DNA of 64,000 nt from Macrolepiota albuminosa (lineage: Eukaryota > Basidiomycota > Agaricomycetes > Agaricales > Agaricaceae), in NCBI GenBank assembly GCA_027475525.1, contig JAMWFC010000049.1:5812947-5876946 (forward strand), read 5' to 3'. Positions 21,593 to 32,999 of the stretch are shown piece after piece (the first letter of the stretch is position 1; each line of letters starts with the position of its first letter). The notes below the pieces were generated by a model. That model ran no database searches and was not told where the DNA came from. It saw nothing but the letters and a program-made list of their open reading frames with translations. The position numbers and the translations under genes are program-made.

Positions 21593-24222
21593 TCGGAGAT
21601 GAAATGATCTTTCTCACCACAGAGTATGCAGACACCCTCCCTTCTCCGTCGTTCCTGCACATCCGTCGGGACTTCGATCCAGGGTCGTCCCTTCTTTTGA
21701 AGCCAGTTGGCTCGGAGGGCCTCCTCGTCCCGCTCGTCGTCAAAGTCGAAGTCTTCGGGGTCTTCCAGGGGTTCCTCGGGGCTTGGCACGTCGCCCGGGT
21801 CGTGGGCAGCCACGGCGGCGTTGAGCTGGGCCTGGGGGCGGGCGCCGCTGCCGGGGTTAGCATTGGGCGGGCCGCGACTCACCGGGGGTCGGCCGCCAGG
21901 GAACGCGGGGGGACCGGGATTTCGACCTTGGGGGTTGGGGGTTTCGCCGGAGGGCCAAGAGGGTCCTCCTCTAGGGTTCCAGGGGGGTCGGGAGTTCGAG
22001 TACTCGCTGCGGTCTTCCCAGTAGCATTGGTCGATCTGCATGACGAGGGCCTTGTATCCGTCGTAGAAGGGTTGTTTCGGGGCGAGTCGGAGGACGTCCT
22101 TGATGCGTTGTGGCAGGGCGCGGCGGAGGGCGTACCGGAGGGCGCTGTAGTTCCAACCTGTTTCGTAAGCTTCCTTCTCAAAACGTACGATAAAGGTGGT
22201 GAAACGTTCTTCCGAGCGCATCTGGAGATTGAAGAGGTTGTCCTCGGCCTCGGCCACGGTGTCGTATATCCCGAATTTCCCGGAGAATTCGTCGACGAAG
22301 GCCTGCCAGCGAGCGAGTGCCGGATTGTTGGGGTCGAACTGGATGAGGGCCGTGTAGTGATCGAAGGCGATCCCCTGGAGGTACGATGCGGCAAAGGCCA
22401 CCCGGGAGCTGTCAACCTGAAACGTGAGCGGCTTTGCCTGGAATGTATTGAGACACTGAGTGAGGAAGGTACGCCATTTTCGGGGGTCCCGGCCCGTGAA
22501 AGCGTCGGGCTTTTGGATGTCCAGTCGTCCTTCGCGGGCGAGGGCGTCGCGAGCGTCGTCCGGTCCGGCAGCGTTACGGGGAGGGGGGCCAGCATTGTAA
22601 TAATAGTAGTAATGATTACCCCCTCCTCCTTGAGGAGGAAAAGCACCAAGGGCGGGGCCCCACCCGCCGGGAGGTCCTCCTCCGGGTGGCTCACCTGGGG
22701 GTCCATGCCCGGGAGGTCCGTTGTCCCAAGGGGGTTCGTTCCTGCCAGGAGGGGGCCCGGGTCTCCACGCAGGGAGTGGCGGAGGTGGAGGGCCTGGGGG
22801 TCGTCCTCGAGGTTCAGCTGGGGGTGGCGGAGGTGGTCGGGGAGGGTTCGGCGGTGTCGGGTCGGGCGGAGGGGGGTCGGGTGCTGGGTCGGGTACTGGG
22901 TTGCGCGGGGGACGTTCAACCCGGGAGGGTCGTGCTTGTATCGGGGGTCGCGGGGGGTTTCGTAGGTCGAAGTGGGGTGGCGGATCGCGGCGGAAGTTGC
23001 GTTCCGGAGGGGCCGGGGCTGACGTGGGGGGCGGTGCCGGGACGGGCGCGGGCGCGGGACGTGGTTCGTTGTTGCCACGCGTAAGCTCGTCGATGTAGCA
23101 CAGCGTGTCGTCCGTGCTAGGGGTGTCCGCGCGGGGTCTGCCGGGGTTCGCCGGGGCCGGGGGTCGGGCGTTGTCTGTTCGCGGGAGGGGTTCCAGGGGT
23201 CTTTGGGGCTGTCCCCAGGTCTCGAAGGTACTAGGGACGGAGTTAGCCCTGCGGCGAGTTGACAAGCCTACCGTGCGGGCTGCGGGTTGATCGAAGAGGC
23301 CTCCGGCCGGGTTGAGGGACCGTAATATGGCTGAGGCGTTCTGCCGTTCTTCCCGTTGTCGTTGCTCCGGAGTGGGGACCGTGGGGGCTGCCGGGACTGC
23401 TGGGACCGGTTCCGGGGGTTCCCGTCGAATGTGAATCGAGCAACCTGGGTCCGCGGGGTCATTGATCGGCCGAGGGGAGGGGGACGCGTGGACTTCGTCG
23501 AGCAGTTGCTGTAATTCTTCCCGGAGGACCGTGTTGCGCCTATACTTTACCATGGTTTGCTCCGGGAGTTCTCCTCGCGTGAGGCGATCCCCGAATTTGA
23601 CCAGGCAGTGAGCCCATTCCTCCGGAGTGCCTTCGAAGTCGTCGTGTCCGAATTCCACGAGCAGCGTCCTGGTCCGTTGCGCGAAGTCCTCTGGTGAGAT
23701 CCTGAGGGAGCGGAGTACCTCGTCCCGTTGCCGTTTGTACTCCTCGAGGCGTCGTCGTCCCATTGGCGATGGAGGGGTTCGAGCGGGTGGAGCGGCGGCC
23801 GGATAATGACGGGGGGGATAGTCGGGGTAGGGGGGTCCTCGGGGTTCTCGGGGTTGGGGGACGGGGCGCTGATAACCGTAGTAGGGGGTGGGTGCGAAGG
23901 GGCCCTCGCTGGGGGGGATTGGGCGAGGTCCGCTGGGCGCAGGTGGGGTCTCCGGCAGGCCCCCGGGGATGCTCCGGTACGAGGGGACCTCCACAGGTCG
24001 TGCCATGGCTAAATTGGGCGGAGGGGCCCAGCTGGCTGAGGGCCCCAGGTCGTAGAAGGACGGGTCGGGGGCCCAGTGGCGGTGGAGATATGGAGGGTTG
24101 TACGGGAGAGGTGGATAGGCGGGGCGGGGGGTCTGCGCGGAGTAGTGGTCGGGTACCGGGCGTCCGTAAGGGTCGGTCTGGTACCTGGTGGGGTAGTACG
24201 TGTGAGTATACGTAGCCATCAA
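21499..24222 (-). CDS. gag: Gag of element B
   Basis: 907 codons from ATG 24222, 30 bp inside the right LTR. The first 500 residues are Pro/Arg/Tyr-rich and disordered ([17 protein letters not shown]). The Gag core follows, with [38 protein letters not shown] and [21 protein letters not shown] long Pro/Gly linker comes next and a single zinc knuckle CX2CX4HX4C ([14 protein letters not shown]) near the C-terminus. Gag forms the particle and binds element RNA. The end overlaps Pol by 94 nt, the usual layout for a -1 ribosomal frameshift. Candidate slip sites in the overlap are C-CCC-AAA (near 21585) and G-GAA-AAC (near 21520), neither canonical. Confidence 0.92.
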   Translation of the reverse strand: MMATYTHTYYPTRYQTDPYGRPVPDHYSAQTPRPAYPPLPYNPPYLHRHWAPDPSFYDLGPSASWAPPPNLAMARPVEVPSYRSIPGGLPETPPAPSGPRPIPPSEGPFAPTPYYGYQRPVPQPREPRGPPYPDYPPRHYPAAAPPARTPPSPMGRRRLEEYKRQRDEVLRSLRISPEDFAQRTRTLLVEFGHDDFEGTPEEWAHCLVKFGDRLTRGELPEQTMVKYRRNTVLREELQQLLDEVHASPSPRPINDPADPGCSIHIRREPPEPVPAVPAAPTVPTPEQRQREERQNASAILRSLNPAGGLFDQPAARTVGLSTRRRANSVPSTFETWGQPQRPLEPLPRTDNARPPAPANPGRPRADTPSTDDTLCYIDELTRGNNEPRPAPAPVPAPPPTSAPAPPERNFRRDPPPHFDLRNPPRPPIQARPSRVERPPRNPVPDPAPDPPPPDPTPPNPPRPPPPPPAEPRGRPPGPPPPPLPAWRPGPPPGRNEPPWDNGPPGHGPPGEPPGGGPPGGWGPALGAFPPQGGGGNHYYYYYNAGPPPRNAAGPDDARDALAREGRLDIQKPDAFTGRDPRKWRTFLTQCLNTFQAKPLTFQVDSSRVAFAASYLQGIAFDHYTALIQFDPNNPALARWQAFVDEFSGKFGIYDTVAEAEDNLFNLQMRSEERFTTFIVRFEKEAYETGWNYSALRYALRRALPQRIKDVLRLAPKQPFYDGYKALVMQIDQCYWEDRSEYSNSRPPWNPRGGPSWPSGETPNPQGRNPGPPAFPGGRPPVSRGPPNANPGSGARPQAQLNAAVAAHDPGDVPSPEEPLEDPEDFDFDDERDEEALRANWLQKKGRPWIEVPTDVQERRRREGVCILCGEKDHFISECPKRQVMGRATWTFEGEDATYEYSENDPAI

Positions 24223-24252
24223 GAACGGTGTAAGGAGAGAGTCTTGATATTA

Positions 24253-25000
24253 TGTCAGGTTCCGCTGAATCGGGGGCTTTCCGGGAAAGCGACGCCCTTA
24301 CGATGCGGACTTGATCTACGGATACTCGGGTGTCTGGAACTCCGGGGCTAGGACTCCGGGGTTCAAGACGAGGACAGGGGTAATCCCGGGAGAGGGGACT
24401 AGAGTCCGGGGGTTTTGGATGAGAGTGGCTGGGAGCTGGAGGGGGTCGAGTCGTGAACCGGGGGTTCTAAGACGAGACCAAGTCAGTAAATTAAGAGTCG
24501 CGAAGTGCGTACCAAAACTTAGAGCACGCGAATACTAAGGCGTGCCAGTCGAAGCGTACCAAACAAGGCGTACCAGTCAAACAGAGGGCACGCAATATCC
24601 AAAGTAACAGTATGCAAAGTAGGTAATATCAAGACTACCGAATACAACAGGGAGCTACACTATAAGTACTACGGGGCCGGGTCTCGGGGTTCCGGGATGT
24701 CTGGGATGGGTTCCGGGGTTTATTGAGTAGCGGCAGGGGCTGTATACCGGGATCGCGCGTGTGGGGCGCGCGATCAATTGGCGCGGATGGAGCCGTGATG
24801 CGTGATGCGTGATGGCCGGCACGAGTCGCGTGATCTGATCGTTGATCGGGGCTGGTGACGGCTGATGGCGGTCCTTGATGCGCGTGATGGCGGTGTCGGC
24901 GGTCGTGATGGCGGGGCGTGTCCTGTGGGATCGGAGGGAGGGTCCCGGAGGGTGTTCCGGGGGTGTCCCGGGGTGGGCCCGGAGGGGAGGGGTCGTGACA
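24253..25000 (-). repeat. Right (5') LTR of element B
   Basis: 748 bp. On the coding strand it begins TGTCACGACC and ends AACCTGACA, giving TGTCA/TGACA inverted ends. A weak TATA-like ACTTATAGTG lies near 24660. Confidence 0.88.
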
Positions 25001-25005
25001 ATAGT

Positions 25006-25369
25006 ATATAAAATAGCTACTTGACATGTATATAACAACGAATCGTAACCTCTTGAGCACCCAGGTTATACTTAGTGTTCAAATCACACTAGCGTTCTCT
25101 GACTTTGCCACTAAGTCAGGTGCTAGCCTTGTCTATCTTGTCTTCATCATTTATGGTGCCACCTACAGGCACAATACGCTGCGCTACTCGTCTTTTCTTC
25201 TATATCTTTGTTTAAGCTACGATGCTGACCATCTGCCAGGTAGCCCCCAAGGCACTATAACCTAGCGCATTGTTCTATCACCTCCGCTCAAGCACACCGG
25301 GACCCTGTCAGGACTCCTCACAACTACGCACACCAAAGTGCTGGAGATGGCGTTGTATTGCATATACGT
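25006..25369 (+). repeat. LTR-like unit 1 of element C, right part
   Basis: Continues unit 1 after the B insertion (ATATAAAATAGCTACTTGACATG) and matches 26045-26409. Between its end and unit 2 lie 46 bp (25370-25415) present only once. Confidence 0.75.
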
Positions 25370-25415
25370 TGATAGGCTTCTACTCAGACTGAGCGCATCA
25401 AGGGACATTATAGGC

Positions 25416-26409
25416 CAACCAACACTTGACGTACTGAGGACTCTAGTGACCAGTTGGGAATATAGAGCAGCCCTAGCTCTGGCAACCTACTACAGGATTT
25501 AGACATTTACCCTAACCACTAGCTACCAAGCCTTCAGCACACTCCATTCACCTACCCCAAGGATGAGGGAGGCTCATAACGTATAGCGCTAACACAATGG
25601 TGGGAGAGGACTCTAACTAAACCCCGATCACTTCCAGAAGAAGCCAGCAGCAGGCGCTGCCATTTGACGAGGCACTTCAATCAGAAGTCTAAAAGGATCA
25701 ATGACGGCGGCACAGGATATACTTAAATCTGACATCTGGACCTGTCAGGAACTGGTACAATGAGTAGCGCTGACATTAGCGCTCATGGTGTCTGTCGAGG
25801 ATTTTCTGACCATACCCCAGAACAGCCTGGCCAATCGGAGTTATAATAAAAGTGAGCAGACTCATGCAATTCTAAGCCAATATAGAGTTGCTGCTGGTTG
25901 CCATGGGTCATAACGCCGTTGGTCGCCGTCATCCATGTGCAAAAGGTCGCCGTTGACAGGTTGCCGTTAGAAGAAACCATGAGGAGAGGCGCTAGGAGGT
26001 AGCACCGCAGATGGACTTGTATCTTGGCAAACACGGTAGTGCATAGTATATAAAATAGCTACTTTACATGTATATAACAACGAATCGTAACCCCTTGAGC
26101 ACACAGTTACCCTTAGCGTTCAAATTGCACTAGCTTCCTTTGACTTTGTCACTAAGTTGGGCGCTAATCTCGTCTATCTCATCTTCGTTGTTTACGGTGC
26201 CACCTACAGGCACAATATGCTGCGCTACTCGTCTTTTCTTCAATATCTTTGTCTAAACTACAACGCTTACCGTCTGCCAGGTAGCCCCCAGAGCGCTATA
26301 ATCTAGCGCATTGTTTTACCACCTCCACTTGAGCACACCGGGATCCTGTCAGGACTCCTCACAACTACGCATGCCAAGCACTGGAGATGGCATTGTACTG
26401 CGTATACAT
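25416..26409 (+). repeat. LTR-like unit 2 of element C
   Basis: About 994 bp, a head-to-tail second copy of the unit split by B. It runs into the start of the Gag frame. TG/CA ends could not be fixed, so 'LTR' is an inference from position and direct repetition. Confidence 0.65.
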
Positions 26410-27613
26410 CCAGCACACCCAACCACAGTTGGCGTCATCATTTTGGAGCCCACCGCAAGGGGTTCTTCTGAGACAGAATTCTGCTGGAAACTCGAGCCCA
26501 GTGACAGCGCTGCCTCCTGTTGGAGAGCGCAGTTTGAACCAAGTACCACCGACTCACCACACTTACCAGGCGTGCTACCAAGACAGACTTTGGATCAGGA
26601 GCTTGAGGCCGCCCCAGACAGCCTAGCCAAAAGCTTTTTCCCTTTTTCCCAACCATTTGAGTACTTAGCAGGTGAAAACCATATGCCGCTTACTCCTCTA
26701 GAAGAGTTATCTAGGTTATTATCGCCAGAACCTAGTGACTCAGAGCCAACTGAGCCGGTACCTACGACATCGACACTAAGTGACACGAGCACCACCACCC
26801 TTCCTACTTCGACAAACATACCTATCGGTATGGATCAGCTGAACAATCAGCAGATGCTACCCAGAAACCACTTCTCATCGCCAAAATGGGACAAAACAAA
26901 GCCTTGCAAACTAACGCAGTATTTTAAAGAGTTGGAGTATTTGCTACGTGACTGCCAAGTGACCGACAATACACAGATGAAGGAATACGCCGCCAGATAC
27001 GTCTCATACAATACAGCCAAATCATGGACAGGGTTGAAGGAGTTTCAAGGACTTACCAGTGACGCAGTACCAAGGCCTTTTACCTATGAGGAATGGAAAA
27101 AGGCTATCATTCATTTATATTCTGGTGCTGAAGAAGCTACACGTTATATGGTAATGGAGATCCAGAAGCTAGTACAGGACACCTTTGCGGCAGGGATCTA
27201 TACCCTAGAAGCGTTATCAACTTATTATTGTGATTTCCAGTGGATAGCAAGATGGCTGGTCCAAAATGGGAAGTTATATGGGAATGAGCGCCATTTGTTT
27301 CAACAAGGATTCCCAACTTCGTTATGGACTAATATTGCGCGATGCTTGGAAATCATTATGCACGACCATCACCCTGAGGAACCCTATGACATAGAAAAGG
27401 TCTTTGAGGCAGGAAAGTGAGTATTAAAGGGCACGGATATGGGTATACCATTACAGCGACCTGGCGCGGACCATGGAGGAATGGCACCCAAGATAGAGTC
27501 GCCAGCGCCTAGCGCCGCCAATGACCATAATGGGTATGTTGATGCTCTTAGCCGGTGGCAGCAGGAATGATGAAGTATTTTATGACAGACAGCTTGGAGT
27601 TTCACCTTAGCAC
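26311..27613 (+). pseudogene. gag: Gag of element C, N-terminal and core part
   Basis: Open from 26311 to TGA 27418-27420. The natural start may be internal, at MDQLNNQQMLPRNHFSSPKW (about 26830). The core contains CKLTQYFKELEYLLRDC, DNTQMKEYAARYVSYN, PRPFTYEEWKKAIIHLYSG, RWLVQNGKLYGNERHLFQQG and DIEKVFEAGK. This order is typical of a large Agaricomycete Gypsy clade. Downstream of the TGA the same frame goes on (VLKGTDMGIPLQRPG) to about 27570, so the TGA interrupts Gag. The reading is then cut by the insertion at 27614-28246; the zinc-finger part resumes at 28261. Confidence 0.7.
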
Positions 27614-28246
27614 CTGACGTCGCTTAGCTTCTTGCCGACTCAGACTGACAGCATGATTGTGGACTTTTTCACCATATAGTTTAATTCACGGCATTCACTT
27701 ACATATAAATACTTACTTTTTGTTAGTAGTACATAATCAATTTGGCAGTAGGGATTGCATCCCACCATTTCGGTCACCCTACGCAACAGACTACCTTTTG
27801 TTGACCGTGTCGGCAAGGGGACTCTGCTTTAGTTCTCTCTCACCCTTTCTGTCTGCAATCTCTTAGTGCCTTGCAACTACGGCAAGGCATTTGTGCTTAG
27901 ATCTGCTAAGCAATCTCGTCATTTTATCATCTCTTTTAGGTGCTAATACTTAGCGCCTCTTAGTGACCCTTTACAGTGTCTCTTAGCGCCTTTCCTTGGC
28001 GACTCTCTCCCGTGCTCCTTAGCGCCTTTCCTTGGCAACTCTTTCCCACGCCTCTTAGCACCTTTCCTTGGTGACTTTTTAGCATACTCTTGCCGCATTT
28101 TTGGGCCTTATATAAGCGCCAATCACCCCTTTTTCTTACCACCAACCTCTTGCCTACTGTGCGTTCTCTGGGACCTGTCCGGGACTCTCTCTCATACTTA
28201 GCGCGCCCAAAGCTATATTGACTAAGTAGCTGTACTAGTGATAGTG
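27614..28246. mobile_element. 633-bp non-coding insertion (solo-LTR-like) in Gag of element C
   Basis: Flanked by an 11-bp direct repeat CACCTTAGCAC (27603-27613 and 28247-28257). It contains a TATA box (CTTATATAAGCG, about 28107-28118) and C/T-rich sequence, which would suit a solo LTR. An 11-bp duplication is too long for a Gypsy or Copia LTR, so the class is open. Confidence 0.5.
27981..28080. repeat. 36-bp tandem repeat, nearly three copies
   Basis: CTTAGCGCCTTTCCTTGGC recurs at 27982 and 28018, and as CTTAGCACCTTTCCTTGGT at 28054, a 36-bp period. It lies within the 633-bp insertion, just upstream of the TATA box. Confidence 0.75.
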
Positions 28247-28260
28247 CACCTTAGCACAAT

Positions 28261-28788
28261 TTGGGTGCCATCACCGTTAACAATGCAGTCACTAATGTCA
28301 TGAATAAACTGGAAACCTTGATCTCGACTAGTCTCTCGGCACCTAGAAACAACGTACAGACAGGACTTTGCCATTTTTGTGGCAAGGCAGGACATACCAT
28401 GACCAGGGGTAGATGCGCTATCCTTGAACAGTATTTGCAACAAGGGAAGGCACACTGGGGAATGGATGGGAAACTGGTCTTACCTTTGGGCACTAGCATT
28501 CCCCTTTATCCTGAGCATAAGACGTTCCAGGAACGCATTGTCGAGTGGCACTGTTGGAACCCCAGGAACTTAGCGATGAGCAACCTGAATAGTACGGCGA
28601 CAACAGAAGCCGAGCTGGCTCCTCAACAAGCACTAATCTATGAAGTACTACAGCTTAACGCTGTTAACAAGCGATCTACACTGTCCCGCAAGGAGAGAAT
28701 TGAGACGCTAGAGAAGGAACTGAAGATGCTAAAGAATCAGGTCTTCGATAGGGTGGAGATCAGGTTAAAAAGAAGTACAAGCCAGTAG
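28261..28788 (+). pseudogene. Zinc-finger segment of Gag of element C
   Basis: Follows the 633-bp insertion in the Gag frame. It carries a knuckle CHFCGKAGHTMTRGRC, an atypical spacing with the last Cys displaced, then EQYLQQGKAHWGMDGKLVLP and ERIVEWHCWNPRN, and a Leu/Glu-rich heptad stretch (RKERIETLEKELKMLKNQ). It ends at TAG 28786-28788. One base out of frame, the text runs on as KKKYKPVALKTKPVASG into Pol, so a single indel near 28765 separates Gag and Pol. Confidence 0.7.
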
Positions 28789-31700
28789 CGCTTAAAACAA
28801 AACCGGTAGCAAGCGGCATACCCGAAGAATTTCGCATCGAGAGAAAGATAATTGGTGACCCGTTAGCGACCCTTCCTGAGCTTAATCTGAACCCGCCACC
28901 CTTTGAGCCTACTGGACAATTTACAGAAGAACGATGGGTGCTATTCCTTAGTGCCCATGATACAGGCTTTCTATCAACAGCGGAACTAAATGTATTGACC
29001 AACATTATGCAAAAGCAAAACGAAGCATTTGCTTGTGAGGATTCAGAATGCGGTAAACTTAGAACTGACTTCTTTCCACCTGTAGTTATACCAATGATAC
29101 CTTACGTACCTTGGACTGAGCACAACCGCCCTATACCACCGGGCATTGAAGGCGAAGTTTGCCAAATTATTCGTTCCAAAATAGTGGCAGGAGTTTATAA
29201 ACCTTCCAATTCGGCCTACCGGTCACAATGGTTTTGTGTACTAAGGAAAAATGGGAAGCTACGTATAGTTCACAGTTTGGAACCGCTAAACAAAGTCACA
29301 ATTCGTCATTCAGGGGTACCGCCCTTCCCCGATCACGTCACTGAATCATTCACAGGAAGAATATGTGGCGCTACCCTAGATCTGTACATTGGCTATGATG
29401 AGCGCTTAATTCACCCTTCCTCTTGCGACTTAACGACATTTCAAACGCCATTTGGGGCACTACGGCTGGTTACACTCCCCATGGGATGGACGAATTTGGT
29501 ACCCATATTCCATGATGACATTATGTTTATCCTACAACCTGAGATACCCCACCATGTGCTTAGCTATATTGACGACGTAGGCATTAAGGGCCCAAAAGAT
29601 TGGCGCCTTGTAAATGGCAAGCCCAAAGTGCACCCAGAAAATCCCAATATCCGCATGGCGCTATGGGACTTCTTCCAATTGGTTAACCGGGTGCTCCAGC
29701 GCATGAAGTATTGTGGTGGAACGTTCTCAGGACACAAGTTGGTTCTTTGTGCACCACAATTTAAAATTTTAGAGCATGTTTGCATGCCAGATGGCAGGAT
29801 CCCCGAGGAGAGCCGATTAGCGCTTCTGAAAAAGTGGGGAGTCTGCCATAATCTCTCGGAAGTTTGCGCATTTCTAGGCATGGTAGGCATGCTGCGTATG
29901 TTCATACACCATTTTTCACATCGAGCGCACACGCTTAATCACTTAACTCATTCTGGGGTCCCCTTCGAATTCAGACCCGACCAAATCAATGCCCAAAAGG
30001 ATTTAGTGAAGGTGCTGCAGGAAGCAAAGCCATTGGTACCCATTGACTATACTACTTCAGATCCTGTTATACTTGCCATTGAAACCTCCTACATTGTGGT
30101 CAGCTTCTTTTTATGTCAATGTGATGGTGCAAATCGAAAAATCAGACACTACAATTGCTTTGGATCGATTATCCTTAATGACAGAGAATTGCGCTATAGT
30201 CAGCCCAAGCTGGAGTTATATGGCTTGTTTTAATTGTTTCAGGCGCTACGCATGTATCTTATTGGGGTTCGAAACCTGATTGTCAAAGTTGACACACGCT
30301 ACATCAAAGAAATGCTCCAAAATCCAGACATTCAACCTTTGGCTAGCATGAATCGCTGGGTAGTAGCGATACTAATGTTTAACTTCGAGCTCGTGCACGT
30401 CAAGAGTGCGTTTCATGGACCTGATGGACTATCTAGATGACCTAGGCAGCCAGAAGACGAGGTGCCAGACAAAAGTGACAATGACGTATTTGATGACTGG
30501 ATTGACCGGCTGCACGGTTTCATACATATTATTCAATTACCTATTTCAGCCCTTTGCAAAGATTGACCTATCTCAACATGGCTACACCCTATCATCCTGT
30601 ATCAACCTAAACTGTATCAGGCTCCATCAACTTTTTACACAGCCAGTATTTATAATGTCGCTAAGCCATCTAACAATCTAAAGATAGTTGAGGAACCCAG
30701 ACCCTTACGAGAAGATAGTCACAACCTACCATATTTGGCGATACCTCATAGCGCCAAAGCTAAGTCAGAAGACCAACAAATTGATCAGGTTAGGGAGTGG
30801 CTACAGGATTTGCGCTGACCATCAGGCCTTACAGATATGGAATATGCCACCTTCATTTGATACACGACAACTTTCTTTATAGTTGAGAATCGGCTTCGGC
30901 AACAAAATAGAACCAAATTGGTAATCAAACTAGATGGCCGCATTAGGATTCTGAGCGCTATGCATGATGACTTGGGACATCGAGGACTCTACGCAACGTG
31001 GGCAAATTTATTGGAACGTTTTCGGTGGCCTCAAGTTAGCGTCGATATCGCATGGTATATTTGCACTTGTCATCTCTGCCAAATCCAGCAGACGCGCCAA
31101 GTTCTTATTCCCCCAACCGTAGAGACTCCAGCATCATTGTTTGGAAAGATATATATTGACACTATGCACATGCCCAAGTCGGGGCACTACAAGTACATTA
31201 TCCAAGGAAGGTGTTCTTTGGTACATTGGCTGGAGTTCCATATGCTCCAGTGGGAAAATACCGACGCTATAGCTAAGTGGCTCTTCAAAGATGTTATTTG
31301 CAGGTGGGGAGCACTTCACGAGATTGTTACAGACAATGGAGCACCAATAGTTAAGGCGCTTACCTACCTCGCTAAGAAATACAACATACAGCACATTCGA
31401 GTCTCAGGATACAACAAACGCACTAATGTCATAGTGGAAAGGCCGCATTTTGACGTACAACAGGCACTGTTCAAAGTGGTAGATGGCGACGAAAGTCACT
31501 GGAGTGAAGCGACTTATTCGGTCTTTTGGTCTGAATGAGTTACCATACGAAAGAGGATGGGCTGTTCTCCTTACTATGTGGCGACTGACACCCATCCCCT
31601 GCTCCCAGCGGACGTTGTGGAGGCAACGTACTTACAACCCCCACCTAACTCAATCCTGTCCTCTACTGATCTGATCGCTAGGCGCGCCATTGACTTACAA

Positions 31701-32130
31701 CAACGCCTGGAGGATCTAGAGTGCCTACACGAGGTGGTATTTCAAGCTAGACGACAGGCCGCATTGCGATTTGAGAGTGAGCATAGCGCTACCATCTGAG
31801 ACTACAACTTTACAGCTGGCGCCTTAGTACTAATGCGTAACTCAAAAATCGAAGTCACCCACAACAAAAAGATGCGACCCCAATACCTAGGACCCCTCAT
31901 AGTAGTTTCCTGCAATAAGGGAGGCGCCTACATACTCTGCGAGTTGGATGGCTCAGTTTTGCATTGGCCGGTAGCAGCGTTCCGGCTCATTCCCTACTTA
32001 GCGCATGAACATATTCCACTACCTTTGCCGGCACTGGATATTGACACTGCCAAACTTTGAGAGCTGGAAGAGACTGAGTTGGTGGACGATGATGAGAGCA
32101 CTCCGGATGAAGAAGAGGAGCAATAAACTT
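28765..32130 (+). pseudogene. pol: Pol of element C: RT, RNase H, integrase (seven TGA, one TAA)
   Basis: A single frame. RT: PPGIEGEVCQIIRSKIVAG, GKLRIVHSLEPLNKVTI, TTFQTPFGALRLVTLPMGW and the box YIDD at 29565-29576. RNase H: VILAIETSYIVVSFFLC, NDRELRYSQPKLELYG and FHGPDGLSR. The family's first Asp appears as Glu in AIETS. Integrase: zinc part HDDLGHRGLYATWANLLER with CTCHLC; core YIDTMHM, EIVTDNGAPIV and NVIVERPHFDVQQAL. Stops: TAA 30231; TGA 30438, 30564, 30816, 30858, 31536, 31797 and 32058. At 31536 (VFWSE*VTIRKRMG) and 31797 the family carries Arg. The RT boxes are intact, but the copy cannot make Pol. Confidence 0.85.
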
Positions 32131-32309
32131 ATACAAAACGCAAGGCACTAACCGTTAGCGCCCTCTTTGATCAGACTTAGGCAACTCAATAACCAGAAAA
32201 GAATAAATATGCCAGTGGTACTAGTACACAAGGAACAGGCAATCAGACTACAACTACAACTAATGGGACTACCCTAAAGAGGCCAACCGTCGATGTGGAC
32301 CTTTCACTT

Positions 32310-32999
32310 GATCTTTAGGTCACCGGCAAGTGGGGGGAGCGCCTGGAGGTGGCATGTTAGCAGAAGGTATGGGAGGAACAGGAACGCTAGGAGGAGGCAC
32401 AGGAGGAGTGCCCGGAGGAGCGGCAGAGGGGTTGGGGGATGAGTACCACCCATCTCCATCCAGGCAGGACTCAAACAATGGATAAGGAAAGACCGTGCAT
32501 TTGAATATGGCCTGACACGCATCAAGATTGATGAGAGGGGGAAGGGGGAGCCAGGAGAGACTCTGAGAGACAGCATGGAGTTAATAACCTCAGGTCAGAA
32601 GAAGAGAAGGACTAACCAAGGTTCCTGTTTCGCAGAGTAGGCTGGCCAGACTCAGAGTGGTACCCGTAACCAGCTCCTGCACAACACATGAGTATTATTC
32701 AAGACCCACGCTAAGGGGAGGTGTACGGTGACTATGGATAGGTCGACATTGACCATCCATTCCTCGGAAGCAGCGAGAAGAATCTGGTACCTGTGAACCA
32801 AGGTCATTGTATTGCTGTTCTTGTGCAGAAAGCTGCTGGTAGGCATTAGAGTGAGGAACTGCTCCAATTGGTCTAGGATAGCGAGACAGTAAAGACGTTT
32901 GGGCTCATCAAGGAGAAGGGGAACTACTGGTATGATGTGATACTGACCAGGTTAACAGTGCCAGAACCCATAAAGTACCTCAAGCTACTTGCAGGGTGA
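32310..32999 (+). pseudogene. 3' tail ORF of element C (protein of unknown function, broken)
   Basis: Pieces in changing frames: a Gly-rich run (GGTGGVPGGAAEGLGDEYHP), KIDERGKGEPGETLRDSME, then VDIDHPFLGSSEKNLVPV, HCIAVLVQKAAG and FGLIKEKGNYWYDVILTRLT with VPEPIKYLKLLAG ending at TGA 32998-33000. A similar 'DHPFLG ... GNFWYDVLL ... KYL' protein is, as I remember it, common next to Agaricomycete Gypsy elements, but I know no function for it. It lies after Pol and probably belongs to element C. The end meets the end of element D's protease frame on the opposite strand. Confidence 0.4.

Larger units (their letters stand above)
16039..25000 (-). mobile_element. Ty3/Gypsy chromovirus B, nested in an LTR-like unit of C
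   Basis: The element starts TGTCAGGTTCC (16039) and ends GGTCGTGACA (25000) and is flanked by the 5-bp duplication ATAGT (16034-16038, 25001-25005). The first 75 bp of the left LTR are identical to the right LTR (24253-24327), so insertion is young. Coding strand is minus: Gag 24222-21499, then Pol 21592-17192 in the -1 frame. B is far richer in G+C and CpG than its surroundings. A 100-N gap (16114-16213) removes the rest of the left LTR and the start of an opposing reading frame. Confidence 0.93.
25416..32999 (+). mobile_element. Ty3/Gypsy element C, decayed, 3' end missing
   Basis: An LTR-like unit (25416-26409) leads into Gag (26311 onward), a zinc-finger segment, and a Pol of the Agaricomycete Gypsy type with RT, RNase H and integrase in one frame from about 28765 to 32130. 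A tail reading frame follows to 32999. Eight in-frame stops (seven TGA, one TAA) and one frameshift interrupt Pol. The Gag region is split by a 633-bp insertion. No 3' LTR is present: the body runs into element D at about 32986. Confidence 0.82.

Noticed and set aside
21439..22965. 508-codon plus-strand frame over the gag of B
   Set aside because: It is the reverse complement of Gag in a CpG-rich region where stops are rare; its Gly/Arg/Val content gives no domain.
27981..28080. 36-bp tandem repeat as a CRISPR array
   Set aside because: There are no spacers between the copies, only about three copies, and the genome is fungal; it is a plain tandem repeat.
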